Assembly (NCBI RefSeq): GCF_005484985.1
Contig: NZ_CP027942.1
Span: 310,001 to 374,000, forward strand
Direction: 5' to 3'
DNA length: 64,000 bases
From: Agrococcus sp. SGAir0287
GTDB taxonomy: Bacteria > Actinomycetota > Actinomycetes > Actinomycetales > Microbacteriaceae
Within the stretch, counting starts at the first letter, position 1. Each line of letters starts with the position of its first letter. The position numbers were made by a program, and so were the translations under genes. The notes under the pieces were generated by a model, which was given only the letters and a program-made list of their open reading frames with translations, was not told the origin of the DNA and ran no database searches. Positions 45,101 through 53,886 of the stretch are shown in pieces.

Positions 45101-47139
45101 TCGGGGATCGTGGCGATCGCGGTGTCGCCGTCGAGGATCGTCACCGTCACGGGGCCGCAGAGGAAGCCGGAGCCCGTGATGGTGAGCGTCTCGCCCGGGT
45201 CGACCGGGTCGGGGTCGACGATGATGACCGGAGCCGCCACGACCTCCAGGCCGTCGGTGGTCGACGCGTCGCCCTGCACGGCCGTGGCGACGAGGTCGCC
45301 GGCCGCGGTGCCCGCGGGCACCGTGAACGTGCCGCTGATCGAGCCGTCGGCCACAGGCAGCGTCACGGGCGAGCCCACCTGCGCGCCGTTCGCGTCGCGG
45401 AAGGTCACGACGACGTCGCCACCCTCGGGGTCCCAACCGTCACCGGTGAGGTCCACCGTGTCGCCCGGGTGCGCGCGGTCGGGGTCGACCACGAGCGTGC
45501 CGGCCTCGGCGACCTCGACGTTCAGCACCGAGGCGGAGCCGAGCGTCACGTTCGCGAGCGGCGAGCCTGCGAGCGTCGGCAGCAGCACGACCTGGAGCGC
45601 GTGGACGGTGAAGCCGTCCTCGCCCAGCTCGCTCGCCTGCGGCGTGGGCAGTTCGGTCGGCTGCGCGTTGATCGTGATCGTCGCGACGTCGTCGAGCGCG
45701 TCGAACAGCGGCGTCAGCGCCGTCACCGCACCGCTGGCGGCGGTACCGAGCGCGGTGACGGCGTTGGAGATGCCCGTCGAGGAGGTCGACACGAGCGGCT
45801 GCACGAGGCCGCCGATCGCGGGACCGACGAGCGTGCCGAGCGTGGCGGTCAGGCGGTCGGTGATGAGCCCCACGCCGATCGGGAGTCCGGCGACGGCGAC
45901 GTTCGAGAGGGTCGGCAGACCGCTACCCGCGGCGAGCGCGGCCAGCGTCGTGGTGGTCGTGAGGGTCGCCGTGACGACCGGCGCACCGAGCGCACCGACG
46001 TAGATCGGGATGGTGACGGTCACGGCAGCCTGACCGAGCGCGGTCTGGATCGCCGTGGTGAGACCCCCCGTGATGCCGCCGAGCAGAGCCGTGACGTCCG
46101 TCGTCAGACCCGCGATCGTGTCGGCGTCGAGGACCGGGGTGTTCGGCCCCTGGTCGTTGAGGTCTCCGTCGAGGAGTGCGCCGAGGTCGACCGAGATCGT
46201 GCCCTGCGTCAGGTTGATCACGAGACCGTTCTGACCGATGAGCTCGATGTCGGGCGTCGACAGGTCGTCGTCGAGCGCGTTGCGCACGAGGGTCTGCGCG
46301 CTCGGCAGCGTCACCGCGACCGTGCCGCCGTTCGCCCTGACGTCGAGGATGCTCGGCACGCCCGGGACGATGGAGACGTCGACCGAGAGCGCGAGCGCGT
46401 CGAAGGTCTGCTGCAGCGTCCCACCGGGACCACCGAGTCCGGCGAGCGCAGTGTCGAGGGTGCTCGTCGTGGTGCCCACGGCCGTCGTCAGCGACGTGGA
46501 GAGCGCCGCGACCGTCGGGCTGTCGATCTCGAGCCGGAGGTCGGCGATCGCGTAGTCGTCGGCGACGGTGGTGCCATCGGTCTCCGCACGAGCGGCGAAC
46601 GCGCCGACCTCGAGCTGCAGCTCCTCGACGATCTGGTCGGTCAAACCGGCGACGCCGAGCTGGTCGAGCACCTGCGTGAGGTCGACGATGGCTGCCGGAG
46701 GAGTGCCGGGGGCCTGGTCCTCGTCGACGGCGATGGCCCCGTCGGCCCCGAGCACGCCGCTCGCGGCGACCGACGTCGCGGACGTCGTGGCGGCGTAGCT
46801 CGAGAGCGCGCCGGCCTCGCCGAGCGCGAGCAGACCGCTGTTCGTCCCGTTGTCGATGAGCGGCAGCTGAAGGCCCGAGGTGACGCCGATGGAGGCGCCC
46901 AGCAGATCGCTGTCGAGGGTGAGGTCGTTCGCGACCGGGTTCACCGCCTCGCTGGTGCCGGTGTAGGCGGTGGCGGCGTCGAGCAGACCCTCGGCGAGGA
47001 GGCTCGAGCCGAGCACGCGTGCTTGCGCCTGCTCTGGGTCATCTGGCGCGGCTGTCGCCGGAGCGACCCCGAATCCGGCGATCGCGATCGTCGCCGCAGC
47101 GACTCCCGCGATCGGCTTCCACGCTGCTGTTCGACGCAT
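42166..47139 (-). CDS. Giant surface protein: choice-of-anchor-G-like N-domain, Ig-like repeats, three CWB2 repeats
   Basis: A 1657-residue exported protein. The signal peptide ends near residue 30 at ATAA. Residues about 38-540 fit the choice-of-anchor G layout (LGSSLLAEGLLDAATAYTG, many TLTT/ALTT helices). About 9-10 Ig-like repeats follow, each with GDTVDLTGDGWDP- or TITGSGFLCG-type starts and a GTFTVPAGT-type end. Two repeat pairs carry an extra CDDDGETELEIDLPE stretch. The last about 290 residues are three cell-wall-binding repeat 2 units (RWETSVEISRDAYP, RFETSVAVTDRAF, RYETGVLIAQDSF), each with ENFPDALSA and VVVGGTAAIS-type motifs. It ends with a free Cys. Anchoring by CWB2, function likely adhesion or S-layer-like. 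Confidence 0.88.
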   Translation of the reverse strand: MRRTAAWKPIAGVAAATIAIAGFGVAPATAAPDDPEQAQARVLGSSLLAEGLLDAATAYTGTSEAVNPVANDLTLDSDLLGASIGVTSGLQLPLIDNGTNSGLLALGEAGALSSYAATTSATSVAASGVLGADGAIAVDEDQAPGTPPAAIVDLTQVLDQLGVAGLTDQIVEELQLEVGAFAARAETDGTTVADDYAIADLRLEIDSPTVAALSTSLTTAVGTTTSTLDTALAGLGGPGGTLQQTFDALALSVDVSIVPGVPSILDVRANGGTVAVTLPSAQTLVRNALDDDLSTPDIELIGQNGLVINLTQGTISVDLGALLDGDLNDQGPNTPVLDADTIAGLTTDVTALLGGITGGLTTAIQTALGQAAVTVTIPIYVGALGAPVVTATLTTTTTLAALAAGSGLPTLSNVAVAGLPIGVGLITDRLTATLGTLVGPAIGGLVQPLVSTSSTGISNAVTALGTAASGAVTALTPLFDALDDVATITINAQPTELPTPQASELGEDGFTVHALQVVLLPTLAGSPLANVTLGSASVLNVEVAEAGTLVVDPDRAHPGDTVDLTGDGWDPEGGDVVVTFRDANGAQVGSPVTLPVADGSISGTFTVPAGTAAGDLVATAVQGDASTTDGLEVVAAPVIIVDPDPVDPGETLTITGSGFLCGPVTVTILDGDTAIATIPDVAVAADGSWSTTYVVPEDIDVATLTIRAEGQGTCDEEGETPVDVDLPESLELTPAEVRVGDDVAIAGDGWDAGTVTVTFTNAAGQVGSPVAVTVGADGVLDGTFEVPAGTAPGALTGTAVQGDDTEQDAVTVFGDATVAVDPTSIRAGGTVDVTGTGWLPSGGDVVVTFTDADDAVVGTVTVDQEDIEADGTIAAEFTVPAGTDPGALTVTAVQGDTEAGASLTVLPEPSVTVSPSTVRPLDEVTVGGSGWGPGTVTVVFTDEDDQPVGAPLELTPTDGVISGTFTVPEGTEPGTLTATATQGTDTDTAELEVTLAPTVTATPPRVHGGDSVAIGGSGWGTAPVTVTITDGETVIGTPIVLTPVDGVITGTYPIPDGTDPALLDVTATDGTDTAITAVEVVADAVVDAEPDPADPGDVVTITGTGFLCGPVDVVITSGATTLATFTNVAVVDDEWTQVWTVPAGIAVDSVTITASTAATAPCDDDGETELEIDLPETLAATPATVQRGDVVTVTGTGWSDGLVSIIARSANNAIIGSFTATSADASFSQPFTVPAGTPLGELTFTAVQGDASETASVTVVQLPTGPATLIASPSIVEPGDDVAIDGLQWDPTGPDVSVTIVDEDGAVVGSLLAEVLPDGRLATGTYTVPATIDAPQTLVATGVQGSRSASDTIGVREANLPVIRLWGPQRWETSVEISRDAYPFGASVVYLASGENFPDALSAAPAAAQEDAPLLLTQRDALPAAVATELDRLDPDVLVVVGGTAAISANVASAAGQYAGEVVRAAGANRFETSVAVTDRAFDSATEAFIASGANFPDALTAGAASGSAGAPLLLTYGAAPSAQLLAQLDELGVEGIRIAGGSAAVATSQEAGFEAAGFDVIERYAGANRYETGVLIAQDSFAGPSDRIYVATGERFPDALAGSAAAAAQGVPVYVSPTACLWGTIPSEVDRLDDPQIVLLGGTVALSDNVFNLQTC

Positions 47140-47380
47140 AGGTGCCCCCTGTGGCTGACGAATGAGGTGTCCTCACCCGGACCGTACCCCGAAGATCCCT
47201 CGCGAGGAAGACCCGCTTTCCTCAGCGCGCGGGTGTACGATCCGACGCTTCATCCGTCCGAAGCGTCAGCGACGAGGCGGCGAGGATCCGCGTCGTTCCG
47301 GCCTTCGCCCGGGCGGTCGTGCTCGACGGCGGCTCGTGCGACACGCGCGAGCGTCGCGACGCGACCCCCGTGTGCGCGCG

Positions 47381-47415
47381 GAGACGCCCCGGACCGTGCT
47401 GGTCCGGGGCGTCTC
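47381..47415. terminator. Perfect 15-bp hairpin terminator
   Basis: GAGACGCCCCGGACC, loop GTGCT, GGTCCGGGGCGTCTC. It lies 20 bases past the stop of the DUF6421-like gene. Beyond it, 47140-47380 holds the upstream region of the giant surface gene. Confidence 0.9.
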
Positions 47416-47434
47416 GGGGTACGCGTCGGGAGGG

Positions 47435-48811
47435 CTAGGCGGTGGCGGCCGTGATGCCCGACGTGGAGGCGATGACGTCGCGCATCTTGCGCTCGAACGC
47501 CTCGAAGAACATCGACAGCGGGAACTCGTCGTCCATCACGAGGTCGGTGAGCTCGCGCGGGGTGCCCGTGAGCGGCAGCTCGCCGGCCTTCCACGCGGAT
47601 GCGGGGTGCGGCTCGACCGTGGCCGACACGAGCTCGTACGCGGCGAGCCAGTGCGCGACCTTGGGGCGGTCGATCGAGCGCCAGTACAGGTGCTCGATCG
47701 CGGCGCCGAGCTCGTTCACCATGTCGGGCACCGCATCCCAGTCGAACGCGAGCTGCGTGTCGGTCCAGTGCAGCACGCGGCGCTGGTGCAGCCACGCGAA
47801 CAGCAGCTGGCCGCCGAGGCCGTCGTAGTTGCGCACGCGCGAGCCCGTGATGGAGAAGCGGAAGATGCGGTCGAAGATGACGGCGAACTGCACGAGGCGT
47901 GCGCGCTGCATGAGCAGCTCGTCGGCCTCGCTGCGCACCTCCTGCGCGCGCAGGCGACGCTCGATGGCGACCGACTCCCGGAACGCGGTGAGGTCGCAGC
48001 GCAGCTCCTCGAGCGAGTAGAGGAAGAACGGCATCCGCTGCTTGATCATGAACGGGTCGAACGGCAGGTCGCCGCGCATGTGCGTGCGGTCGTGGATGAG
48101 GTCCCACATGACGAAGACCTCCTCGGTGAGCCGCTGGTCGTCGAGCATCGCCGCGACGTCCTCGGGCAGGTCGAGCCTCGTGACGTCCACTGCGGCGCGC
48201 ACGACGCGGCGGAAGCGGGCGGCCTCGCGGTCCTGGAAGATCGCGCCCCACGTGAACGTCGGGATCTCGCGCATCGCGACGGTCTCGGGGAAGAGCACGG
48301 CGGAGTTCGTGTCGTAGCCCGCCGTGAAGTCGATGAAGCGCAGCGGCACGAACAGCGCGTTCGAGTAGTCGCCCGCCTCGAGCTCGGCGATGAACTCGGG
48401 CCAGATGACCTCGACGAGCAGCGCCTCGACCAGGCGGTTCGGCGAGCCGTTCTGCGTGTACATCGGGAAGACGACGAGGTGCTGCAGGCCGTCGACGCGG
48501 TGCTGCTGCGGCTGGAAGAGGATGAGCGAGTCGAAGTGGTCGGGCACGTCGAACCCGCGCTCGGCCCAGCGCTCGAAGTCGACAGCCGCCTGCGCGAGGT
48601 AGTCGGCGTCGTGCGGGAAGAGCGGTGCGAGCTCGCGGATGCCGGCGACGAGATCGGCGACGTGGCCCCGAGCGGCGTCGTGCTGCGACGCATCCTCGAT
48701 CGCACCCGACTTCGCCTGCATGGGCTGCAGCGCGGTGGCGGCGGCCTTGAGGCGCAGCCATGCGGGGTGCTGGGCGAGCTCGGCGGTCGAGAGGGGCGCG
48801 GCGATGGTCAC
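47435..48811 (-). CDS. DUF6421-like protein
   Basis: A 458-residue soluble protein with no signal peptide or membrane segment. It is rich in Trp, Phe and His. Possible metal-binding motifs are WDLIHDRTHMRGDLPFD and the pair DNYDG-like VRNYDGLGGQLLF. I match it from memory to the actinobacterial DUF6421 family of similar size; the function is unknown. The GTG start has AGGAAGG 5 bases upstream. TACGCT near 48850 may be the -10. Confidence 0.65.
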   Translation of the reverse strand: MTIAAPLSTAELAQHPAWLRLKAAATALQPMQAKSGAIEDASQHDAARGHVADLVAGIRELAPLFPHDADYLAQAAVDFERWAERGFDVPDHFDSLILFQPQQHRVDGLQHLVVFPMYTQNGSPNRLVEALLVEVIWPEFIAELEAGDYSNALFVPLRFIDFTAGYDTNSAVLFPETVAMREIPTFTWGAIFQDREAARFRRVVRAAVDVTRLDLPEDVAAMLDDQRLTEEVFVMWDLIHDRTHMRGDLPFDPFMIKQRMPFFLYSLEELRCDLTAFRESVAIERRLRAQEVRSEADELLMQRARLVQFAVIFDRIFRFSITGSRVRNYDGLGGQLLFAWLHQRRVLHWTDTQLAFDWDAVPDMVNELGAAIEHLYWRSIDRPKVAHWLAAYELVSATVEPHPASAWKAGELPLTGTPRELTDLVMDDEFPLSMFFEAFERKMRDVIASTSGITAATA

Positions 48812-48980
48812 GGTGGCCTTCCTGGCGGTCGATCGGGGGATGCATACAGCGTAGGAAGGGTCGCTCGCACAAGGATTGTGCACGCGGGCGGCTTTCCTGC
48901 GCGTTCCGTGCGTCGCGGCGATGCGCAGCGCGCGGCGCACGTTCGTTGCGCGCGCGCTCGGTTGCGTCGTGGGCGCCGGG

Positions 48981-49337
48981 TCAGGATGCTGCGACGAGCG
49001 CGGTGACGAGCCCCGCGAGCCAGAGGGCGACCGCGACAGCGCAGGCGATCGCCGGCCATCGGATCGCGCGTCGGCGCCTGGCGAGCTGGATGGCGCCGCC
49101 CACGATGCCGACGACGACCGCCGCCGCGGGCGCGATCAGCAGCAGCACGAACGCGATCGGAGCGGCGATGGTCTCGCACGGCTGCAGGTCGACGGGGCAC
49201 GGCTGCGAGACGACGAAGAGCGGCAGCAGCCCGAGCGTCGCGAGCGCGACGACGAGCGCGAGCGACAGCACCATGAGCGCGACGACGCGCAGCGGGCTCT
49301 CGGCGCGCTGCGCGCGCACGGCGTCGTCGGCATCCAT
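48981..49337 (-). CDS. Small membrane protein, unknown
   Basis: A 118-residue protein with three hydrophobic segments (about 17-38, 53-77, 85-112) and a Cys pair CPVDLQPCET in the first outer loop. No family recognised. The ATG has GGGAGGG at good distance. It is divergent from the next gene. Confidence 0.75.
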   Translation of the reverse strand: MDADDAVRAQRAESPLRVVALMVLSLALVVALATLGLLPLFVVSQPCPVDLQPCETIAAPIAFVLLLIAPAAAVVVGIVGGAIQLARRRRAIRWPAIACAVAVALWLAGLVTALVAAS

Positions 49338-49460
49338 GCGTCCCTCCCGTCCACAGCGTCGCACGCGCTCGACGCCACGAGGAAGGCGCGCGTTCGGGAT
49401 CGGTCCAGGACGCGCCGCTAGCGTCGCGGGAGAGCCGACCCGTCGACCCACCGGAGCACC

Positions 49461-50000
49461 GTGCAGACCGATCCCGCCCTCGCCTCGCGTCCCGAGACCT
49501 TCGAGCTCGTGCGCGGCGGCCCCGCCGCTCGCATCTTCCGCCTCATGGCGCTCGTCGACCTCGTGCTCTTCGTGGGCGTCGGCGCCTTCCTCCTCGCGTC
49601 CGGCACCGATCCGATGCTCGGCGTCATCGTGATCGTGCTCGGGCCGGTCGCGGCCGGCACGCTGCTGTGGCTCGCGGCCCGCCAGTCGACGTTGCGCATG
49701 CGCGACGGTCGTCGCCTCGCCATCCGCGCCGTGGGGCTGCCCGCATCCTTCGCCGAGGAGGCCTACGCGCGCCTCGCCTCCGGAGACCCCGCGGCGTTCG
49801 CCGAGCTCGACACCGTGCCGCTCAAGGGAGCGAGGGTGCAGCTGCGCGGCTACGTGCCCGAGGGCGAGGACGTGACGTACGCGGTCGTCGTGCGCTCGGG
49901 TGCCGAGCGCGACGCGTCGCCCATCGTCGAGCTGCGCGGCGAGCAGCACGACGCCTTCCAGCGCGCGTACCTCGCCGGCTTCGCATCGCCGAGCGTCTGA
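49461..50000 (+). CDS. Membrane protein, unknown
   Basis: A 179-residue protein. Two membrane segments (about 28-46 and 52-70) are followed by a 105-residue soluble C-terminal domain with VPLKGARVQLRGYVPEGEDV and VVRSGAERDASPIVELRGEQ. No family recognised. The GTG start has a CCGGAGCACC before it. It is convergent with exonuclease III, 25 bases away. Confidence 0.75.
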   Translation: MQTDPALASRPETFELVRGGPAARIFRLMALVDLVLFVGVGAFLLASGTDPMLGVIVIVLGPVAAGTLLWLAARQSTLRMRDGRRLAIRAVGLPASFAEEAYARLASGDPAAFAELDTVPLKGARVQLRGYVPEGEDVTYAVVVRSGAERDASPIVELRGEQHDAFQRAYLAGFASPSV

Positions 50001-50025
50001 GGCGAGCGGCCGCGGCGGTAGCGGG

Positions 50026-50838
50026 TCAGAAGATCATCGGGCGATCGTCGTCGAGCTCGGTCTCGATGTCGATGTCGACGACGACCGGCACGTGGTCGCT
50101 CGGCGCATCGCCCGCGCGCTCCCCGGCGTCGATGCGCGCCGCCGTGACGAGGTCGGCGAAAGGCTGCGTGCCGAGCACGAAGTCGATGCGCATGCCCTCG
50201 CCCTTCTGCCAGCGGCCCGCCTTGTAGTCCCAGTACGTGTAGCCCTGCGCGCGGTCGCGGACGACGTCGACCATGCCGATGCGCTCGAAGGCGCGGAAGG
50301 CCTCGCGCTCGGGCTCGGACACGTGCGTCGCGCCCTCGAAGGCCGCGATGTCCCAGACGTCGTGGTCGAAGGGGGCGATGTTGAAGTCGCCCATGAGCGC
50401 GAGCGGCTGCTGCTGCCAGCCGCTCGCGTGCTCGGCGAGGATGCGCAGCCACTCGAGCTTGTACGCCAGATGCGGGTGCCCGAGCTCGCGGCCGTTCGGC
50501 ACGTACAGGCTCCAAAGCCGCACGCCCTCGACGGTCGCCGCCATGGCGCGCGCCTCGACGACCGGCTCGCCCGTGTTCGCGTAGCCGGGCTGGTCGTCGA
50601 ACTGCCGCACGACGTCGACCATCGGCAGGCGGGAGGCGATCGCGACGCCGTTCCACTGGTTCGTGCCGTGCGCCTCGACGTGGTAGCCGGCGGCCTCGAA
50701 CTGCTCGTAGGGAAACTGGTCGACGCGGCACTTGATCTCCTGCATCGCCAGCACGTCGACGTCGGAGCGCTCCAGCCAGTCCACGATGCGCCCGACTCGG
50801 GTGCGGACGGAGTTCACGTTCCAGGTCGCGACGCGCAT
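50026..50838 (-). CDS. xthA: Exodeoxyribonuclease III (AP endonuclease)
   Basis: A 270-residue metal-dependent DNA-repair nuclease. The motifs are ATWNVNSVR, AMQEIKC (metal Glu), YVPNGRELGH, LMGDFNIAP (catalytic Asp and Asn), and MRIDFVLGT with APSDHVPVVVDI (catalytic His). It removes 3' blocking groups and cuts abasic sites. Length and motifs match the XthA family. TAGGCT lies 6 bases before the ATG. Confidence 0.95.
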   Translation of the reverse strand: MRVATWNVNSVRTRVGRIVDWLERSDVDVLAMQEIKCRVDQFPYEQFEAAGYHVEAHGTNQWNGVAIASRLPMVDVVRQFDDQPGYANTGEPVVEARAMAATVEGVRLWSLYVPNGRELGHPHLAYKLEWLRILAEHASGWQQQPLALMGDFNIAPFDHDVWDIAAFEGATHVSEPEREAFRAFERIGMVDVVRDRAQGYTYWDYKAGRWQKGEGMRIDFVLGTQPFADLVTAARIDAGERAGDAPSDHVPVVVDIDIETELDDDRPMIF

Positions 50839-50844
50839 GGGGTC

Positions 50845-50850
50845 AGCCTA
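50845..50850 (-). promoter_or_regulatory. -10 hexamer TAGGCT before xthA
   Basis: On the minus strand TAGGCT, 6 bases (GACCCC), ATG: leaderless layout. Confidence 0.5.
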
Positions 50851-50923
50851 TTTCGTGGGTCGGACGTGGGATGCGCGGCGTGCGCGCTCTGCGCACCGGA
50901 GCGCGTGGCCGGCCGGGCGGGGC

Positions 50924-51618
50924 GGTCGCGTGGTCTCGTGACGCGTGCTCGCCTGGCGGCTCGCGCGCTCCTCGACCGGCTGTGGTGGCGGTGCGGCCCG
51001 CACGGCGGGTTCGTCTTCCCACCAGCTGGTCGAGGAGGCCGCGGCCGCAGGCTGCAGCCGTCGCGAGGCCTCGCGACGTGCGCGCTCGACGCGGCCGTGC
51101 GCGTGGCCGGCCGGGAAGGGGCGGTCGCGTGGTCTCGTGACGCGAGCTCGCCTGGCGGCTCGCGCGCTCCTCGACCGGCTGGTTGGGGAGTCCGGGTCCG
51201 ATCTGACGCTGCCTCTCCACCAGCTGGTCGAGGAGGCCGCAGCCGCAGGCTGCAGCCGTCGCGAGGCCTCGCGACGTGCGCGCTCGACGCGACCCCGCGG
51301 ATGGCGGCGCAGGAGCCGCGGGTCGCGTGGTCTCGTGACGCGTGCTCGCCTGGCGGCTCGCGCGCTCCTCGGCCGGCTGTGGTGGCGGTGCGGCCCGCAC
51401 GGCGGGTTCGTCTTCCCACCAGCTGGTCGAGGAGGCCGCAGCCGCAGGCTGCAGCCGTCACGAGACCACGCGACGTGCGCGCTCGACGCGACCCCGCGCA
51501 TGGAGGCGCAGGAGCCGCGGTCGCGTGGTCTCGTGACGCGTGCTCGCCTGGCGGCTCGCGCGCTCCTCGGCCGGCTGTGGTGGCGGTGCGGCCCGCACGG
51601 CGGGTTCGTCTTCCCACC
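50924..51618. repeat. About 198-bp tandem repeat of family D, 3.5 copies
   Basis: Units start with GGTCGCGTGGTCTCGTGACG at 50924, 51123, 51321 and 51519, periods 199, 198 and 198. Each unit has CGCGCTCCTCG(A/G)CCGGCTG, then CACCAGCTGGTCGAGGAGGC and an inverse GCGAGGCCTCGCGACGTGCG. Arms of neighbouring units can pair. It fills the 861-base gap between xthA and aztD; no gene there. Confidence 0.9.
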
Positions 51619-51644
51619 GCACTCGAGGCGCTCGCGCGCGACGA

Positions 51645-51685
51645 CGCGAGGCCCGCATCCCCGGGTCGGGGATGCGGGCCTCGCG
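51645..51685. terminator. Perfect 18-bp hairpin terminator
   Basis: CGCGAGGCCCGCATCCCC, loop GGGTC, and exact inverse to 51685. It lies 14 bases past the stop of aztD and ends the zinc operon. Confidence 0.9.
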
Positions 51686-51699
51686 CGACGGCTCCTGGA

Positions 51700-52920
51700 T
51701 CAGCCCGCGTACGCCGCCTCGTTCGGCGCCGACTCGAGCGAGCCGGTGGCGAGCACCTCGCCCGAGTCGATGTCGACCGCGTGGATCTCGAGCGACGCGG
51801 GGTCGGTCACGTAGGCCGTGTGGCCGGCGACGACGAGGAAGGGATGCGGCTGCTGCCACTCGGCGGGGCCCTCCCACGCGTCGATCACGGGGTAGGAGCC
51901 CACGAGCTCGCCCGTCTCGCCGTCGACCTTGTGCAGCGCGCCGTCGGTGCCGACGATCCACAGGTCGCCGTGCTCGTCGCGCTCGACGCCCTGCCACGTG
52001 TACTCGACGCCCTCGGGCAGGTCGAGGATCTCCCACGTGCCCGCGGCCGTGTCGACCATGCCGATGCGGTGCAGCAGCACGCCCTCGGCGTCGGGGTCGT
52101 CGCGGTAGTCGGTGAACGCGATGGGCGACTCGTCGGTCGTGTAGAGGTTGCCGACGCGGCCGAAGTCGTCGGGGCTGTCGAGCTTCTGGAACTCGCCGTC
52201 GCCGTACAGCAGCACGCCGTCCTGGCAGCCGATGAGCACGTGCTCGTCGGCCGCGACGCCCTCGCCGTGCACCGAGGGGCATGACTCGTCGCGCGCGATC
52301 TCGGTGCCGTCGGCGTCGAGGATGCGCACGCCCGTGCGCGCCTCCTCCGTGCCGAGGGTCGAGACGATGGTGCCGTCGGCGAGCTCGACGGCGACGCCGT
52401 GGTGCGCTGCCTCCGACTCGTAGGCGGCGACGTCGGCGGGCAGCTCGGCGGAGTCGGTGAGCGTGCCCGTGTCGAAGGCCCAGAAGTCGCCGGTGGCGTC
52501 GTCGAAGAGCACCGTGCGTCCCGCGTGCAGCACGACGTGGCCGGCCGCGGCGCCCTCGAACACGGCACCCGTCAGCGACGGCTCCGCGTCGGTCGACGCA
52601 CCCGTGGCGAGCACCTCGAAGCCGTTCGACGAGGTGACGAAGACGTGCTCGCCATCGCCTGCGGGGTTGATGCGCAGGAAGTCGTCGTCGAGGGCGACGG
52701 TCGCGCTGACCTGCTCGAGCGTCTCGGCGTCGAGCACGACGACGCCCGCGTCCGTCGTGAGCGCGAGGCGGCCGCCGCCGTGCGCGTGCTCCTCCTCGGC
52801 AGATGGCGCGGCGGCGGGCTCCGCAGGGCTCGAGCATGCGGCGAGCGCGACGGCTGCCGCGGCTCCGACGGCGATCGCGCTCGTCGCGCGTCGTCGCAGG
52901 CGGTGCTGGGGGATGGTCAT
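51700..52920 (-). CDS. aztD: Zinc metallochaperone AztD-like lipoprotein
   Basis: A 406-residue exported protein. A lipobox with Cys29 (LAACSS) is followed by a short acidic, His-rich stretch EEEHAHGGGR (about 42-51) and repeated beta-propeller-like blades (GRLALTTDAGVVVLDAETLE, VFVTSSNGFEVLATG, and others). AztD gives zinc to the AztC binding protein; its flexible His-rich N-terminus binds the metal. It is the last gene of the zinc operon, 57 bases after aztC. Confidence 0.85.
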   Translation of the reverse strand: MTIPQHRLRRRATSAIAVGAAAAVALAACSSPAEPAAAPSAEEEHAHGGGRLALTTDAGVVVLDAETLEQVSATVALDDDFLRINPAGDGEHVFVTSSNGFEVLATGASTDAEPSLTGAVFEGAAAGHVVLHAGRTVLFDDATGDFWAFDTGTLTDSAELPADVAAYESEAAHHGVAVELADGTIVSTLGTEEARTGVRILDADGTEIARDESCPSVHGEGVAADEHVLIGCQDGVLLYGDGEFQKLDSPDDFGRVGNLYTTDESPIAFTDYRDDPDAEGVLLHRIGMVDTAAGTWEILDLPEGVEYTWQGVERDEHGDLWIVGTDGALHKVDGETGELVGSYPVIDAWEGPAEWQQPHPFLVVAGHTAYVTDPASLEIHAVDIDSGEVLATGSLESAPNEAAYAG

Positions 52921-52977
52921 GGGATTCCTTCCATGGGTGGGGGGTGCGGCGGTGCCGCGGGGATGGGTGATGTCGGC

Positions 52978-53886
52978 TCAAGCGGCGAGCGCCGCCTCGA
53001 TGCGGTCGGCGTTCGTGCGCATGAGCTCGACGTAGGTCGCGGCGCCACCGCCCGGCTCGGTGAGCGACTCGGTGAAGAGCGACTCGACGCGCACGTCGAC
53101 GCCGGCCTCCTCGGCGAGCACCTGGATGAGCCGGTCCGGCTGCGACGACTCGGCGAAGAGCACGGGCACGCCCGTCTCCTCGATCGCCGTCGCGAGGTCG
53201 TCGAGGTCGCTCGCGCTCGGCGCGGCGAGCGTCGAGCCGCCGGGGATGACGGCGCCGACGATCCGGAAGTCGTAGCGCTCGGCGAGGTAGCCGAACACGT
53301 GGTGGTTCGTCACGAGCACGCGTCGGTCGGCGCCGAGGGCGTCGAATCGGGCGGCGAGATCGGCGTCGAGCGCCTCCAGCTCGTCGCGGTACTCGTCGGC
53401 TGCAGCCGCGAGGGCGTCTGCCTCGATGCCGTCGACGTTGGCGGCGATCGCCTGCTCGAGGGCGTCGACGACCGCGATCGTCTGCGTCGGATCCGTCCAC
53501 CAGTGCGGATCGGGACCCGAGGCGTCCTCCGTCGCGTACTCGAGCACCTCGACCGCGTCCCCGGCCTCGGCGATCGCGACCCCCGCATCCGCCGCGGCCT
53601 CGACGTGCTGCACGAGGCCCTCCTCGAGCCCCAGGCCGTTGGCGACCACGAGGTCGGCGCGCTCCATCGACGCGGCCTGCTGCGCCGAGATCTCGAAGGA
53701 GTGCGGGTCGGCGTTCGGCTGCATGAGCGTCGCGACCTCGACCTGGTCGCCGACGAGCGTCTCGACGACGTCGCCGAGGATGTTCGTCGTCACGACGATG
53801 CGCGGACCCTCGGATGCGGTGCTGCATGCCGTGAGGGTGCCCGCGGCGACGGTCGCGGCCGCCGCGACGGCGGCGAGGCGCCTCAT
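52978..53886 (-). CDS. aztC: Zinc ABC transporter substrate-binding protein
   Basis: A 302-residue lipoprotein of the cluster A-I (ZnuA/TroA) type. The lipobox LTACS has Cys21. Metal ligands are His62 in NADPHSFE, His in DPHWWTD or NHHVFGYLAERY, and an Asp/Glu in AESSQPDR. The long His-rich loop of ZnuA is missing, as in AztC, which relies on a chaperone instead. The start overlaps the stop of the preceding AztD-like gene by ATGA. Confidence 0.92.
   Translation of the reverse strand: MRRLAAVAAAATVAAGTLTACSTASEGPRIVVTTNILGDVVETLVGDQVEVATLMQPNADPHSFEISAQQAASMERADLVVANGLGLEEGLVQHVEAAADAGVAIAEAGDAVEVLEYATEDASGPDPHWWTDPTQTIAVVDALEQAIAANVDGIEADALAAAADEYRDELEALDADLAARFDALGADRRVLVTNHHVFGYLAERYDFRIVGAVIPGGSTLAAPSASDLDDLATAIEETGVPVLFAESSQPDRLIQVLAEEAGVDVRVESLFTESLTEPGGGAATYVELMRTNADRIEAALAA

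Noticed and set aside
42112..47454. 1780-codon open frame on the plus strand
   Set aside because: Antisense shadow of the giant surface protein; Arg/Asp/Gly/His-rich with no recognisable domain. The minus-strand frame has a signal peptide, Ig-like and CWB2 repeats.
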